In this document: in pieces, positions 28,033 to 38,700 of the stretch | Position numbering within the stretch: position 1 is the first letter of the stretch | How the letters are laid out: every line of letters starts with the position of its first letter | DNA from: Gimesia sp. | GTDB lineage: Bacteria; Planctomycetota; Planctomycetia; Planctomycetales; Planctomycetaceae | Reading direction: 5' to 3' | DNA: 64,000 bases | NCBI GenBank assembly: GCA_002706765.1 | Contig: PAJV01000004.1 | Span: forward strand, 91,317-155,316 | Position numbers and translations under genes: made by a program | The notes under the pieces: generated by a model | The model's input: the letters and a program-made list of their open reading frames with translations, nothing else | Databases searched by the model: none | What the model was told of the DNA's origin: nothing

Positions 28033-28809
28033 TTAAGCAAATTCAGGGCGACGTCGACCCAGCTGTTCTTTCAGGCGGTTGACGATGCTCGAATGCATCT
28101 GGCTGACGCGAGATTCCGACAGCCCCAGCGTGCTGCCGATCTCTTTCATGGTCAGTTCTTCATAATAGTACAGAATGATAATCAGACGCTCATTCCGATT
28201 CAGGCCTTTGGTTACCAGTCGCATCAGATCCCGTTTCTGAATGCTCTTGGTGGGGTCTTCCCCTTTGGCGTCTTCCAGGATATCCACTTCCCGAACATCT
28301 TTGTAGCTGTCGGTTTCATACCATTTTTTATTCAGGCTCACCAGACCGACGGCATTCGCCTCGTTCTTGAGCTTCTCAAATTCCTTGCGGGACAATTGCA
28401 TTTTCCGCGCAATCTCTTCGTCCGCGGGCGGACGACCATGCTCTGCTTCGGCTGATTTTCGGGCTGCTTCCAGCTTGCTGGCTTTGCTGCGAACCAGGCG
28501 TGGTACCCAGTCCATGGTGCGCAGCTCATCCAGCATGGCTCCACGAATACGGGGGACACAGTAGGTCTCAAACTTGACCCCCCGCTCCAGGTCGAATGCA
28601 TTAATTGCATCCATCAGCCCAAACACACCAGCCGAAATCAAGTCGTTCAGATCTACCCCTTCAGGTAGCTTCGCCCAGACTCGTTCTGCATTGTAACGAA
28701 CCAGCGGAACGTATTGCTCTATGAGCTTGTTACGCAAGGACTGGTCGGATTGATCCTGCTTGAACACCTTCCAGATTTCTGCGATTTCTTCACTGGCTTT
28801 GATGGCCAT
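28033..28809 (-). CDS. fliA: RNA polymerase sigma factor for flagellar genes
   Basis: A 258-residue sigma-28 (FliA/WhiG) family factor. It has region 2 (YNAERVWAKLPEGVDLNDLISAGVFGLMDAINAFD then GVKFETYCVPRIRGAMLDELR), region 3 (ARKSAEAEHGRPPADEEIARKM) and region 4 (LNRNERLIIILYYYEELTMKEIGSTLGLSESRVSQMHS). It directs RNA polymerase to late flagellar and motility promoters. It is the last gene of the minus-strand flagellar block. WhiG-type sporulation factors have the same layout, but the context supports FliA. Confidence 0.93.
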   Translation of the reverse strand: MAIKASEEIAEIWKVFKQDQSDQSLRNKLIEQYVPLVRYNAERVWAKLPEGVDLNDLISAGVFGLMDAINAFDLERGVKFETYCVPRIRGAMLDELRTMDWVPRLVRSKASKLEAARKSAEAEHGRPPADEEIARKMQLSRKEFEKLKNEANAVGLVSLNKKWYETDSYKDVREVDILEDAKGEDPTKSIQKRDLMRLVTKGLNRNERLIIILYYYEELTMKEIGSTLGLSESRVSQMHSSIVNRLKEQLGRRRPEFA

Positions 28810-28884
28810 TTACTCCTCCGTGATCAACATACAGCCGCTTCATATGGATTAAGATGAAACGAGGACTGCTAAAACATTTTATAT

Positions 28885-29160
28885 TTAAGCAAGATTATTT
28901 TTCCATTTTTCAAAACTTGCTCGTGCTGATTCTTCAACCACACGAGCGGCAACTTCTCCGAACAACAGACCCAGACCAAAAAAAATGACGGCTGCTATGA
29001 GTGCGGATTGTGTCGCGCCGATGAAATCAGAATGAGATAGGACACCTCGGACTGATTCAGTCGCAAAAGCGATTAGCGATAATCGAAATGCATAATGCAG
29101 GGCCACAGAATATTTCCGGATAGAGTTTGAAAAACCTTTGAGCGAGAGGTTTCTCTTCAC
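28885..29160 (-). CDS. Small membrane protein in the flagellar block
   Basis: A 91-residue protein with two likely membrane helices at about 22-38 (ALHYAFRLSLIAFATES) and 49-72 (ATQSALIAAVIFFGLGLLFGEVAARV). The N-terminus is basic and the C-terminus ends in a charged helix. I do not recognise it. It is placed between flhG and fliA in the same direction, 75 bases before fliA, so it may be part of the flagellar transcript. Unlike flhF-flhG, it is separated from flhG by a 326-base gap. Confidence 0.6.
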   Translation of the reverse strand: MKRNLSLKGFSNSIRKYSVALHYAFRLSLIAFATESVRGVLSHSDFIGATQSALIAAVIFFGLGLLFGEVAARVVEESARASFEKWKNNLA

Positions 29161-29486
29161 TCCGAAGAGACCTTCACTCGTCTATCCTTAAGTATCGGCG
29201 TCCTGCTCCAGAAATTTTAACCTTTCTCCTACAATTTAATTAACCGTTAAACATTAACATTTGAATTGTCGCCGATGCGTAATCCGATCCTCGAGGTAAA
29301 CCCGTAATTCACGGGAAGACCGGCGGTTGAGATACGCATCTACAGACCAGGATCTGCAGTTACAGCGAATGGAATCAATTGTTAAGGGATTTAGTAGTGA
29401 CGTGACTCAAGTAAGGGATCGAACAGGAAACAAGTGAGAGATGAGAGAGTGTTTCCCGTGGTTTCAATCCTTTTACCCAAGGGGGG
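29161..29486. other. Gap in the flagellar block with a predicted RNA fold
   Basis: No gene. At 29274-29340 GATGCGTA and TACGCATC pair perfectly and enclose a CCCGT/ACGGG hairpin and a palindromic CCTCGAGG. The element works on either strand and may lie in the leader of the small membrane protein and fliA. The rest is AT-rich and probably holds a promoter for fliA. Confidence 0.4.
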
Positions 29487-30467
29487 TTACGCGGCTTCGC
29501 CCAGCAATCGCTGCCAAAGTCGCGGAAAGTAAGACTCTTGTTTGTTTTGTGGTTCAGTTGCCTGGTGTCGTGCCTGTAATGTATTCGCCAGACGGAATAT
29601 TGATTCCGCAGCGGGACAATCCGGGTGGCTTAATACAAATGGTTTCCGATCATAAACAGATTGAACAACATGCATGTCATGGGGAATCTGACCGGCTTGT
29701 GTTAAACCGGTATGTAAAAACAGTTCCGTTGTTTTCTTAAGTTGCTGGAAAACCTTTTCAGCCTGATCGTCTGACGTATACTGATTGACCAGGGCCTGGA
29801 TCTCCAGCGATGGTATGTTAGAGAGTGATTTGATTGTCGCATAAGCGTCGGCAATGGCCGTCGGTTCGGGAGTGGTCATGACCAGAACATTGTCGGCTGA
29901 TGTCACGAACTGCCTGATACTGCGATGAATGCCTGTTCCATTATCCAGAATCAGATAATCGTGATTGGCTTCAAGTTCCTGCATCTGCCCCAGGACATCT
30001 TTCCGGACAGCTTCAGAACAGTCTGCCAGGTCTGTCAGTCCACTGGCCCCCGTGACGACACTGATACCCAGGGGGCCTTCCAGCTGAATTTCTTTTAAGG
30101 AACGGGCGCCACTGACAACATGCGACAGATTCCAGTAACCATTCAGACGGCATAACAGATCAATATTGCCCAGCGCCAGATTCACATCAATCAGACAGAC
30201 GGAAGCCCCGGACTGTGCCAGCGCCAAAGCCAGATTCAGTGACAATACCGATTTGCCGACTCCTCCCTTTCCACTGCAGACTGCCAGCGTCCTGCAATGC
30301 GAGGTTTTGTTGTTCTCAATGATGCCAGGTCGTCGCTGCTCCATCAGCCCACGCAGAACCTTCGCCTGATCCCCCCGCGAAGTTACAGATGACTGTACTT
30401 CAGGTGGATTGGCAGGAGGAACTGCTTCCACCTGCTTCAAGGTCCATTCATTGACGGCTGGAGCCAT
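29487..30467 (-). CDS. flhG: MinD-like ATPase controlling flagellar number
   Basis: A 326-residue ParA/MinD-type ATPase. It has the deviant Walker A SGKGGVGKS at about residue 64, LIDVNLALGNIDLLCRLNG and YLILDNGTGIHRSI. FlhG (YlxH/FleN) acts with FlhF to set the number and place of flagella. The roughly 50 N-terminal residues before the ATPase are Pro/Gln-rich, comparable to the FlhF-activating N-terminus of FlhG proteins. flhF lies directly upstream, 88 bases away, which settles the name over minD. Confidence 0.92.
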   Translation of the reverse strand: MAPAVNEWTLKQVEAVPPANPPEVQSSVTSRGDQAKVLRGLMEQRRPGIIENNKTSHCRTLAVCSGKGGVGKSVLSLNLALALAQSGASVCLIDVNLALGNIDLLCRLNGYWNLSHVVSGARSLKEIQLEGPLGISVVTGASGLTDLADCSEAVRKDVLGQMQELEANHDYLILDNGTGIHRSIRQFVTSADNVLVMTTPEPTAIADAYATIKSLSNIPSLEIQALVNQYTSDDQAEKVFQQLKKTTELFLHTGLTQAGQIPHDMHVVQSVYDRKPFVLSHPDCPAAESIFRLANTLQARHQATEPQNKQESYFPRLWQRLLGEAA

Positions 30468-30555
30468 CGCGACTTCCTTATATCTGGATCTCGTGAGTAA
30501 CGAAATTATTGAACGTGATTATGTACTGTTAATACAATTCTTGAAATACGACTTT

Positions 30556-31896
30556 TTAACGCGGCTGATCCTCGCCCAGTATCAAACGTGCCATCCGGGC
30601 AGCATTGGCCGGCTCGATATCATCGGGTACATCCTGGCCGGTTGTCAGATATCGAACAGGCAGTTTCACATTCTGGCTCAGGGTCAACAGACTGCCCATC
30701 ACAGGGGCTTCATCCAGTTTGGTCAGAATCATTGATGTCGGTCGTGCTACCTGGAACCGCTGGGCAATCGCTTCCAGAGTTTTTACGCTGGATGTCATGC
30801 TCATCACCAGCGAGACTTCATCAATGGGAACTTCGCGAAACAGTCTTTCCAGCTCCTGAATTTTAAGATCGTCACTGGGACTGCGACCTGCGGTATCAAT
30901 CAACACCAGATCCAGGCCCACCATTTCATCAAGTGCCTGCTGCATTTCTTTTGGCGTACTGACCACCTGCATGGGCAGGTCGATGATTTCGGCATACGTT
31001 CGCAGTTGTTCGACAGCGGCAATTCGATAGGTGTCGACCGTTACCAGTCCCATTTTAATATTATCACGCAGGCGGAAATTAGCTGCCAGTTTGGCAATCG
31101 TGGTTGTTTTACCGACTCCCGTTGGTCCTACCAGTGCCACGACTTTACGTTGCCCGGGCACAGGACGAATCGGCTGGGAACAGACCAATTGAGATTCAAT
31201 CAACGCAGCCAGAAGCGATTTGCTGGCAGCTGAGTCTTTTAACTGTTCATGACTCGCGTGCTCTTTCAGTCTGGTAATCAGATCGTGGGCGATACTTTCG
31301 TCGACTTCCGCTTCGATCAGATCGGTATAGATATGAAACAGTTCAGAAGGTACATCACTGGATCGATGTGAGCGGGTACGACGATCCAGAGACTCCAGCA
31401 TCTCCTGAATTGCATTCAGCTTCTCAGTAAATTCTTCTGTCGGATCAAAATGTTTCTGTGACGGAGTTACTTCGCGCGGGGCAGCTTCTGCGAATCGTTG
31501 TCGGAATCTCGGCTGTTCCGATGGATGGGAGTACGCTGATTCCCGACGGGGTGCGGTTTCGCGTCGAGCAGCTGGAGCTTCCTGATGTGCGGTCAGTGGT
31601 TGAGAGACTGTTTCCCGCTGACGATTTTCCTGTGGCAGATTGGAGGCCCGGTGCCTTAAAGCAGAGCCGGCCCTGGATGAGCGATTTTTGTTCTGTAATG
31701 CAGCCGGAGTTTTTGTTTCGATGCCCAGGCCCGCAGTGATCTCATAGGTTTCCTGTGTTCTGGACCAGGGCAACAGACTTTTGCGACCCGGAATCTGACG
31801 TGTCTGCAGAATGACGGCTTCGCTGCCCATCTCTTCCCGCACCAGCGTCAGTGCTTCCTGCATGGAAGCCGCTTTAAATGTTCGAACATCTGACAT
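30556..31896 (-). CDS. flhF: Flagellar GTPase of the SRP family
   Basis: A 446-residue SRP-type GTPase that marks the site of flagellar assembly at the membrane. The B domain comes first (MSDVRTFKAASMQEALTLVREEMGSEAVIL), then a Gln/Arg/Pro-rich linker, the N domain, and a G domain starting VALVGPTGVGKTTTIAKLA. VDTYRIAAVEQLRTYAEI, LIDTAGRSP and LTKLDEA follow in order. Length and layout fit FlhF and differ from FtsY and Ffh. It lies between flhA and flhG, the normal order. Confidence 0.95.
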   Translation of the reverse strand: MSDVRTFKAASMQEALTLVREEMGSEAVILQTRQIPGRKSLLPWSRTQETYEITAGLGIETKTPAALQNKNRSSRAGSALRHRASNLPQENRQRETVSQPLTAHQEAPAARRETAPRRESAYSHPSEQPRFRQRFAEAAPREVTPSQKHFDPTEEFTEKLNAIQEMLESLDRRTRSHRSSDVPSELFHIYTDLIEAEVDESIAHDLITRLKEHASHEQLKDSAASKSLLAALIESQLVCSQPIRPVPGQRKVVALVGPTGVGKTTTIAKLAANFRLRDNIKMGLVTVDTYRIAAVEQLRTYAEIIDLPMQVVSTPKEMQQALDEMVGLDLVLIDTAGRSPSDDLKIQELERLFREVPIDEVSLVMSMTSSVKTLEAIAQRFQVARPTSMILTKLDEAPVMGSLLTLSQNVKLPVRYLTTGQDVPDDIEPANAARMARLILGEDQPR

Positions 31897-31981
31897 ACTT
31901 GATGTTTCCTCTGTTTATTATTCCGTTGAGATCGTTTCTGTATTTGTTTGTATTAAATCGCGTTTGCGAATCAGGATATTT

Positions 31982-34102
31982 TCATGCTGCTCCGGCGGCA
32001 ACCTCTTTTTTCAACCGACTGGCAGAGATCTGACCGATCGCTTCCACATCAGTATCACGGGTGATTTCATTGAGACTCAAGACGATTAACCGGGGAATCA
32101 TGGGAGATGTAATCTGTTTCAGACCTGCCCTGATCTGGGGATTACACAAGACGATCGGATGTCCGCCTGATTCCACCAGAGGTTCGATCTGATCTGCGAT
32201 GGCCTGGGTAATCACTTCGCCGGTTTGTGGAGCCAGCTTGATGACCAGACCATGTTCGTTGTAATCAATGCCTGACATCAATACGTCTTCCAGTTCCGGA
32301 TCAAGCGTCACGACTCTCAACAGTCGTTTACTGTCTCGATACTGCTGACAGATGGCACGTGCCAGGCCGTTGCGAACGTACTCAGTCAAAATCATGGGCT
32401 CCTTGGTGCGATCTGCATAATCGCCCAGGGACTGGAGAATGGTCTCCAGATCGCGGATCGGCACCCGTTCGCGAAGCAGATTGGAAAGGACATGCTGCAC
32501 CTGGGAGATCTTCAATACATCAGGAATCAGTTCTTCAACAACTTTGGGCGAGGACTCTTTCAGGTTCTCAATCAGGCCATGGACCTGTTCCCGTGTCAAC
32601 AGTTCGCTGCTGTGTTCCCGTACCACTTCAGTCAGGTGGGTAATCACGACTGCCGAAGGTTCCACCACGTTATAGCCCATCAGTTCCGCACGTTCTTTCT
32701 GCCCCAGTTCAATCCACTTGGCCGGACGACCGAATGCGGGTTCTACTGTATCAATACCCGGTATATCTCCGTTGGTCGCTCCCGTATCGATGGCCAGTAA
32801 TCCATCGGGATAAATCGATCCCCAGGCCACGGCGACATCGCGAATCTTAATCTGGTAATCACGCTGTCCCAGTCGGATGTTATCGCGGATACGAACCTTG
32901 GGAAGAATAATTCCCAGCTCCTGGGCGATCTTGTGCCGGATGCGCGTCACACGGTCGAGTAAATCACCACCAGTAGCAGGATCAGCCAGTCTTAACAATC
33001 CGACTCCCAGCTCCAGTTCCAGGGGATCAACAAACAGATGATCTTCCGGTTTCGGTTCAGGCTGACTCTGGGTCTGCTGCTGGGTTTCTGCTTTCTGTTT
33101 CTTTACCTCGGCTGCCTGGAGGCCTTTTCGCCGCATCAGCCCAGTGACCACACATCCGATGGCTAAAGCCAGCATCGGTCCAGCGGGCAGGCCAGTAAAC
33201 GCCAGGGCAAACAGAAATGTGGCAGCCAGAAACAGGGCTTCCGGATGCCCTGAGAACTGTTTCACCACATCGCCTGGCAGGTTACTGTCGACTGAAGTTC
33301 GCGTGACAATCAAGCCGGCAGCCAGTGAAATCAGGAAGCCGGGAACCTGTGTGACCAGTCCATCGCCGATTGTTAATGTTGTAAATACGGTAGCAGCTTT
33401 TGAGAGTTCCATGCCGTGGTCGACCATCCCGACATACAGTCCCCCGACAACATTGATCAGGGTAATGATGATACTGGCAATCGAATCGCCGCGGACAAAC
33501 TTGCTGGCACCGTCCATGGAACCATAGAAGTCCGCCTGCTCAGTAATTTCACTGCGTCGGGATTTGGCTTCATCGGAACTGATTAAACCGGCATTCAGAT
33601 CGGCGTCAATGGCCATCTGCTTCCCGGGCATACTGTCTAAAGCGAAACGGGCAGCGACTTCACTGATACGGGTCGCACCTTTCGTAATCACCATAAACTG
33701 AATCGTAACCAGGATCACAAAGATGATCAGCCCCACAACCAGCTGACCGCCAGCAACGAAGTGACCGAAAGCTTCAATGACACCCCCGGCAGCAGCAGTC
33801 CCGTCGGCAGCCCCACGTGTTAAAATCAAACGGGTGGACGCCACGTTAAGCACCAGTCGTGCCAATGTGGTCCCCAGCAGAATCGCCGGGAATACGCTGA
33901 ATTCCAGTGGACGCTTGACATAAATCGTTGTCATCAAAATCACTACGGAAACGGTGATATTACAGGACAACAGAAAGTCCATCACGAACGGAGGCAGAGG
34001 CGCAATGATTACCAGGACTGAACTCACTATGACTAGTGGGAAAATCAGCCCGGTGTTGCGCATGATCGATCCGGATAGACCGGTATTGGACTCCGGTGGC
34101 AT
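31982..34102 (-). CDS. flhA: Flagellar type III export gate protein
   Basis: FlhA is the export-gate component that forms the cytoplasmic ring of the flagellar secretion apparatus. The 706-residue protein has eight N-terminal membrane segments with the conserved loop RISEVAARFALDSMPGKQMAIDADLNAGLI, and DFYGSMDGASKFVRGDS. After a Gln/Glu/Pro-rich linker there is a soluble C-terminal domain (PKVRIRDNIRLGQRDYQIKI, then LTEYVRNGLARAICQQY). GGAGG lies five bases before the ATG. As the first gene of the block it is separated by 190 bases from the DUF1501 gene. flhB is not in the window. Confidence 0.97.
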   Translation of the reverse strand: MPPESNTGLSGSIMRNTGLIFPLVIVSSVLVIIAPLPPFVMDFLLSCNITVSVVILMTTIYVKRPLEFSVFPAILLGTTLARLVLNVASTRLILTRGAADGTAAAGGVIEAFGHFVAGGQLVVGLIIFVILVTIQFMVITKGATRISEVAARFALDSMPGKQMAIDADLNAGLISSDEAKSRRSEITEQADFYGSMDGASKFVRGDSIASIIITLINVVGGLYVGMVDHGMELSKAATVFTTLTIGDGLVTQVPGFLISLAAGLIVTRTSVDSNLPGDVVKQFSGHPEALFLAATFLFALAFTGLPAGPMLALAIGCVVTGLMRRKGLQAAEVKKQKAETQQQTQSQPEPKPEDHLFVDPLELELGVGLLRLADPATGGDLLDRVTRIRHKIAQELGIILPKVRIRDNIRLGQRDYQIKIRDVAVAWGSIYPDGLLAIDTGATNGDIPGIDTVEPAFGRPAKWIELGQKERAELMGYNVVEPSAVVITHLTEVVREHSSELLTREQVHGLIENLKESSPKVVEELIPDVLKISQVQHVLSNLLRERVPIRDLETILQSLGDYADRTKEPMILTEYVRNGLARAICQQYRDSKRLLRVVTLDPELEDVLMSGIDYNEHGLVIKLAPQTGEVITQAIADQIEPLVESGGHPIVLCNPQIRAGLKQITSPMIPRLIVLSLNEITRDTDVEAIGQISASRLKKEVAAGAA

Positions 34103-34292
34103 CCATGCCTCCGTGATTACAGGGTAATGGGGAAAAAAGACGTTGGAGTGACAGCAAGAATGGTGAAGTGAGTTGTTAAGATTTAGAGATGTGCGAGAGA
34201 GAGGCGAGTGATAATGGAATCTGCAAATTCTGTCCAGAGGATTTCTTCATAATTCGCTCAAGTTTTTATCAGCCTGAGCCGAACCCCTCCTT

Positions 34293-35720
34293 TCAAGCCA
34301 GCATTTTCTTCACCAGATGCGCTTCTTCGACTCCCGTTAAGCGGAAATCGAGACCCTGGTAAAAATAGGAAAGCTCATGATGATCGATCCCCAGCAGATG
34401 TAAGACCGTCGCATGAAAATCGCGGACATGAATTGTGTCCTCCACTGAGTAATATCCCAGTTCGTCAGTTTCTCCTATTGTGACACCAGGTTTGGATCCG
34501 CCACCAGCGACCCACATGGTGAAGGCATCTATATGGTGATCGCGGCCTATCAGATCGCGTGGCTCTCCTTGCGGTGTCCGACCAAATTCGCCTCCCCAGA
34601 TCACCAGCGTATCCTCTAACAGACCACGCTGTTTCAGGTCTTTCACCAGAGCTGCTGACGCACGATCCGTCTCCAGGCAGCGGGCATCCAGCGACTCTTC
34701 CAGGTCCGTCCCTTTGTTCCCATGATGATCCCAGTCAGTGTGATAAAGTTGCACAAAACGGCACCCTTTTTCAATTAACCTGCGCGCCAGTAAACAGTTG
34801 CGGGCATAAGAGGGCGTCGCCGGATCAACACCATATAAGTCCAGTGTCTCTTTTGTCTCGCCAGTAAGATCCATTAATTCAGGAGCACTGGACTGCATCC
34901 GATATGCCATTTCATAGGCGGAGATGCGCGTTGCTATTTCAGGATCCCGCGTCTTCTCCAATCGCAGCGCGTTTAACTGGTTTACGGTCTCGATAAACTC
35001 CGATTGCCGTTGGGAATCAATTCCAGACGGATTTGACAAATTGAGAATTGGATCGGCACCATTTAGAAACGGCACACCCTGGTAGGTCGTCGGCAGAAAG
35101 CCGCTCCCCCATAACGGAGCGCCACCGCGCGGACCACGGGGACCGGACTGTAATACGACGAAGCCTGGCAGGTTCTGCGATTCACTGCCGATCCCATATG
35201 TCACCCAGGCCCCCATACTGGGGCGTCCAAACTGTTGCGTACCTGTATTCATAAACAGTTTGGCGGGCCCGTGATTGAATACATCCGTTTTCATACTCTT
35301 CAGGATGGTGATGTCATCCGCAATACTCGCCAGATGCGGTACCACATCGGACAGTTCGGTACCTGATTCACCATATTTTTTGAATTTCCGTCGCGTTCCC
35401 AGTAACTTCGCGTCTTTTTTCAGGAAGGCGAACTGCTTGCCTTCGACATACGATTCCGGAATGACCTGACCTTCCAGCTCCTGCAGCTTCGGCTTATAGT
35501 CAAACATTTCCAGCTGGCTGGGTCCGCCAGCCATGAACATGAATATGACATTTTTAGCTTTCGGTGGATGATGGGTTTTACCGAGTGTGGAAGCCGCAGC
35601 CTGCGCCTGTTGTTCCGACTGCATCAAAGCCGCCAGACCGATGGCCCCCGCCCCCACGGCGCAATTTTCAAAAAAATGGCGGCGTGTCAGATCTCGTAAA
35701 CCCAGATTATTTAAACTCAT
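34293..35720 (-). CDS. DUF1501 (exported sulfatase-like) protein
   Basis: A 475-residue protein of the DUF1501 group, which has the alkaline-phosphatase/sulfatase fold. The N-terminus carries a twin-arginine-like signal (LTRRHFFENCAVGAGAIGLAALM), so it is probably exported folded. KNVIFMFMAGGPSQLEMFDYKP and WGGEFGRTP are family landmarks. The gene lies 59 bases after a PSD1/DUF1549/DUF1553 gene in the same direction. These two form one of the most common gene pairs of planctomycetes, thought to act in periplasmic breakdown of complex glycans; the reaction is unproven. Confidence 0.9.
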   Translation of the reverse strand: MSLNNLGLRDLTRRHFFENCAVGAGAIGLAALMQSEQQAQAAASTLGKTHHPPKAKNVIFMFMAGGPSQLEMFDYKPKLQELEGQVIPESYVEGKQFAFLKKDAKLLGTRRKFKKYGESGTELSDVVPHLASIADDITILKSMKTDVFNHGPAKLFMNTGTQQFGRPSMGAWVTYGIGSESQNLPGFVVLQSGPRGPRGGAPLWGSGFLPTTYQGVPFLNGADPILNLSNPSGIDSQRQSEFIETVNQLNALRLEKTRDPEIATRISAYEMAYRMQSSAPELMDLTGETKETLDLYGVDPATPSYARNCLLARRLIEKGCRFVQLYHTDWDHHGNKGTDLEESLDARCLETDRASAALVKDLKQRGLLEDTLVIWGGEFGRTPQGEPRDLIGRDHHIDAFTMWVAGGGSKPGVTIGETDELGYYSVEDTIHVRDFHATVLHLLGIDHHELSYFYQGLDFRLTGVEEAHLVKKMLA

Positions 35721-35779
35721 GTATCTCTCTCCCAGAACGCCTTTGATACTCAGTGATAGACATTCATAGTGAAGAAGTG

Positions 35780-38700
35780 TTATTCGCGTGTAATGAATTC
35801 ATCCAGGTTCATTAACACGCGTGCGACAGCAGTCCAGCTGGCAGCTTCCGCTATTTCGATCTCTTCGGGCAAATCGCTGGCAGCAACCTGCTTCGCCTGA
35901 TGTGGTGATTTTTTGAACCAGGCTCTCTGTTCATTCAGGTATCGTGTCAAAACTTCCAGTTCATGATCTGCAGGAGTACGTGACAGACAGATTTGAAAAG
36001 CCTGTCTTAATCTTCCCTCATCGTAATCAGGTCCTTCCTGAAGAATCCGGAGCGCAAGTCCCTGGATCAGTTCAAACAGGGACTGGTCATTAGCCAGTGT
36101 TAGCGCCTGCAACGGCGTATTTGAACGCACGCGGCGGGTACACGTGGTATTGCTGTTGGGGGCATCGAATGTCGGCAGCATTGGATATGGACTCGAACGC
36201 CAGAAGAAAGTATACATGCCTCGACGAAATCGATCAGCGTCCTGCTCTTCAGGCCAGCTTTTCTTATTCTGTGTCAGAACATAGATCCCTTCCGGCTGCG
36301 GTGGATACACACTCGGACCGCCGATCTTTCGGGTCAGCAAACCACTGCTGGCCAGAAACAGGTCCCGAATGGACTCGGCTTCCATACGAAAACGGTTTTG
36401 CCTTGAGAGCAGAAGATTACGGGGATCCTGTTCCTGGTATTCCGACCTGAAGTCGGAGGCCTGTCGATAAGTGGCGGAAGTTACAATCAGCTTGTGAAGC
36501 TGCTTGACATCCCATTTCAGCCGCATGAATTCCGAGGCCAGCCAGTCTAACAGTTGAGGATGAGTTGGCGGTGTGCCTTGAGTACCAAAATCGTTCTCGG
36601 TCTCCACAATACCTCTGCCGAAAAAGCGTTGCCAGTAGCGGTTAACGGTCACGCGGGCGGTTAAGGGCTGTTCCGGACTGGTGAGCCAGCGGGCAAAATC
36701 GAGACGCGTCGGTTCTTTCACCTCTTGCGGAAACGGGGGCAGGACAGCGGGTACATCCGGACTGACGGGGGCTCCGGGAGCCAGGAAATTCCCTCTCAAT
36801 AGAATAAAGGTTTCACGTGGCTTTGGCAGTTCCTTCATGACCATTGTGGTGACAATGTCTTTATTAAGTCTGGTCTGCTCTGTTTTCTGTTTGGTCAGCC
36901 GTTGATTCAGTTCTACCCACTCAGGGTTTGACTTATGAAAGGCCTCTTTGATGCTGGTCTTCTGTTTTGCATCCCGCTTTTCTTCAGGTACTTTCAATAT
37001 GTCCAGCAGGCCCGGATCGACATTGAAAACACTTGGGGCGATGGTTGTTGTAGAAATTCGAAAGCGTCCCACATTGTATTTCGCATCACGAGTCTGCGTT
37101 AAAGTCACCCTTAATTTCATCGGTTCGGAATGCTGCAATGGTGATTGTAATGAGAACAAAACCCTGCGGTTCACGTTCATATTCCCTTGACTGACATTGA
37201 TGGCCCAACCGGTTTTCAGGTCGCCATCAATCAGGTAACTCGCGGGAAACTTATTCTGTGAATGATCCGCGGTAGCCTGAACCAGTTTTACCGGTTCAAA
37301 ATCCGTCCAGAGATCCCCAGTTTTTTTCGCGACTTCAACAATCACTTCGTCCAGCACAAAGTTTCCATTGCCTGCCCAGCCAGGACCCTTCTTCGGCAGA
37401 CTCTCGTGGGTGAGAACTTCCAGTCTTAATCCCGTTGTTTCCGGGGGAATATTTTCGGTTTCGACACGATAGACATCATTGTTGGGAATTTTTCCGCCCA
37501 CCAGTAAAGACTGATCTTCCAGAATCGTAATGGTCGCACCATTTTCTGAGATCGCATCCTGAGCCTTGAGAACAGACCAATGCTGTTTGTCATCATTAAA
37601 AGTCTGTTGGATTGACGCTTTCCACGTTTCGAATTCGGGAGCAAGCAATTTTTCCTGCTCAGCCAGTTGCTTGGTTAGCATGGCAATTTGCTGCTTGAGT
37701 TCAGTCTGCCTGGTTTTCTGTTCGTCTGTGGGTAACGCGAGAGTAGGCGGGGCACTGTTAATATCAGCCGTACTGTTAAAGATGGCGTACAGCTGATAGA
37801 AATCCCGCTGTGTCAGGGGATCATATTTGTGTTTGTGGCATTGTGCACAACCAACGGTCAGCCCCAGAAAAGCGGCTCCTGTTGTATTCACACGGTCCAC
37901 CACTGCTTCCACGCGGAACTGCTCGGGGTTGGTTCCCCCTTCCTGGTTGATAAGCGTGTTTCGATGAAATCCGGTCGCGATCAACTGCTCGGTCGCAGGC
38001 TGCGGTAGCAGATCCCCGGCTAACTGTTCTGTGACAAACTGATCAAAGGGCATGTTGTCGTTGATGGCCTTGATGACCCAGTCCCGAAATTTCCAGATCG
38101 AACGCGGTCCATCAATTGTAAATCCATTTGAATCCGCATAACGGGCCACATCCAGCCAGTGCCTGGCCCAGCGTTCTCCATAATGAGGAGATGCCAGCAA
38201 TTGATCCACGAGTCTTTCATAAGCCCCCGTTTCCGTATCGGCCAGAAACGCCTGTACCTGCTCCACCGTGGGAGGTAAACCTGTTAAATCCAGGCTTAAT
38301 CGGCGAATCAGTGTATGCCGCTCAGCTTCTTCTGAAGGAGTCAGTTTGTTTTGATTCAGCCCCTGAAGAATAAAGGCATCGATCGGATTTCGAACCCAGT
38401 CCTGCTGTGTGACTACGGGAACGGCAGGACGCTTTATGGGTTGAAAAGCCCAGTGCTCCGATGACACCTGGGACTGCGTGAGAACCGACTCTGATTCTGG
38501 AATGTGGCCTCCCTGTTCAATCCACTCTCCAATCAGATTGATCTCCTCCGGTTTGAGAGGAGGCATGTCGTGTGGCATGCGGGGAATTTTACCCTGTCCC
38601 GTGAGGCTCTGAAACAAGGGGCTGTCGGACTTTTTACCGGGAATGACAGATGGTCCCCGGTCCCCCCCTTTGAGAATATTGGCTCCGTAATCAAGACGCA

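Noticed and set aside
29441-29740. 99-codon plus-strand open frame opposite flhG
   Set aside because: It lies antisense to a well-supported gene and has no motif or ribosome site.
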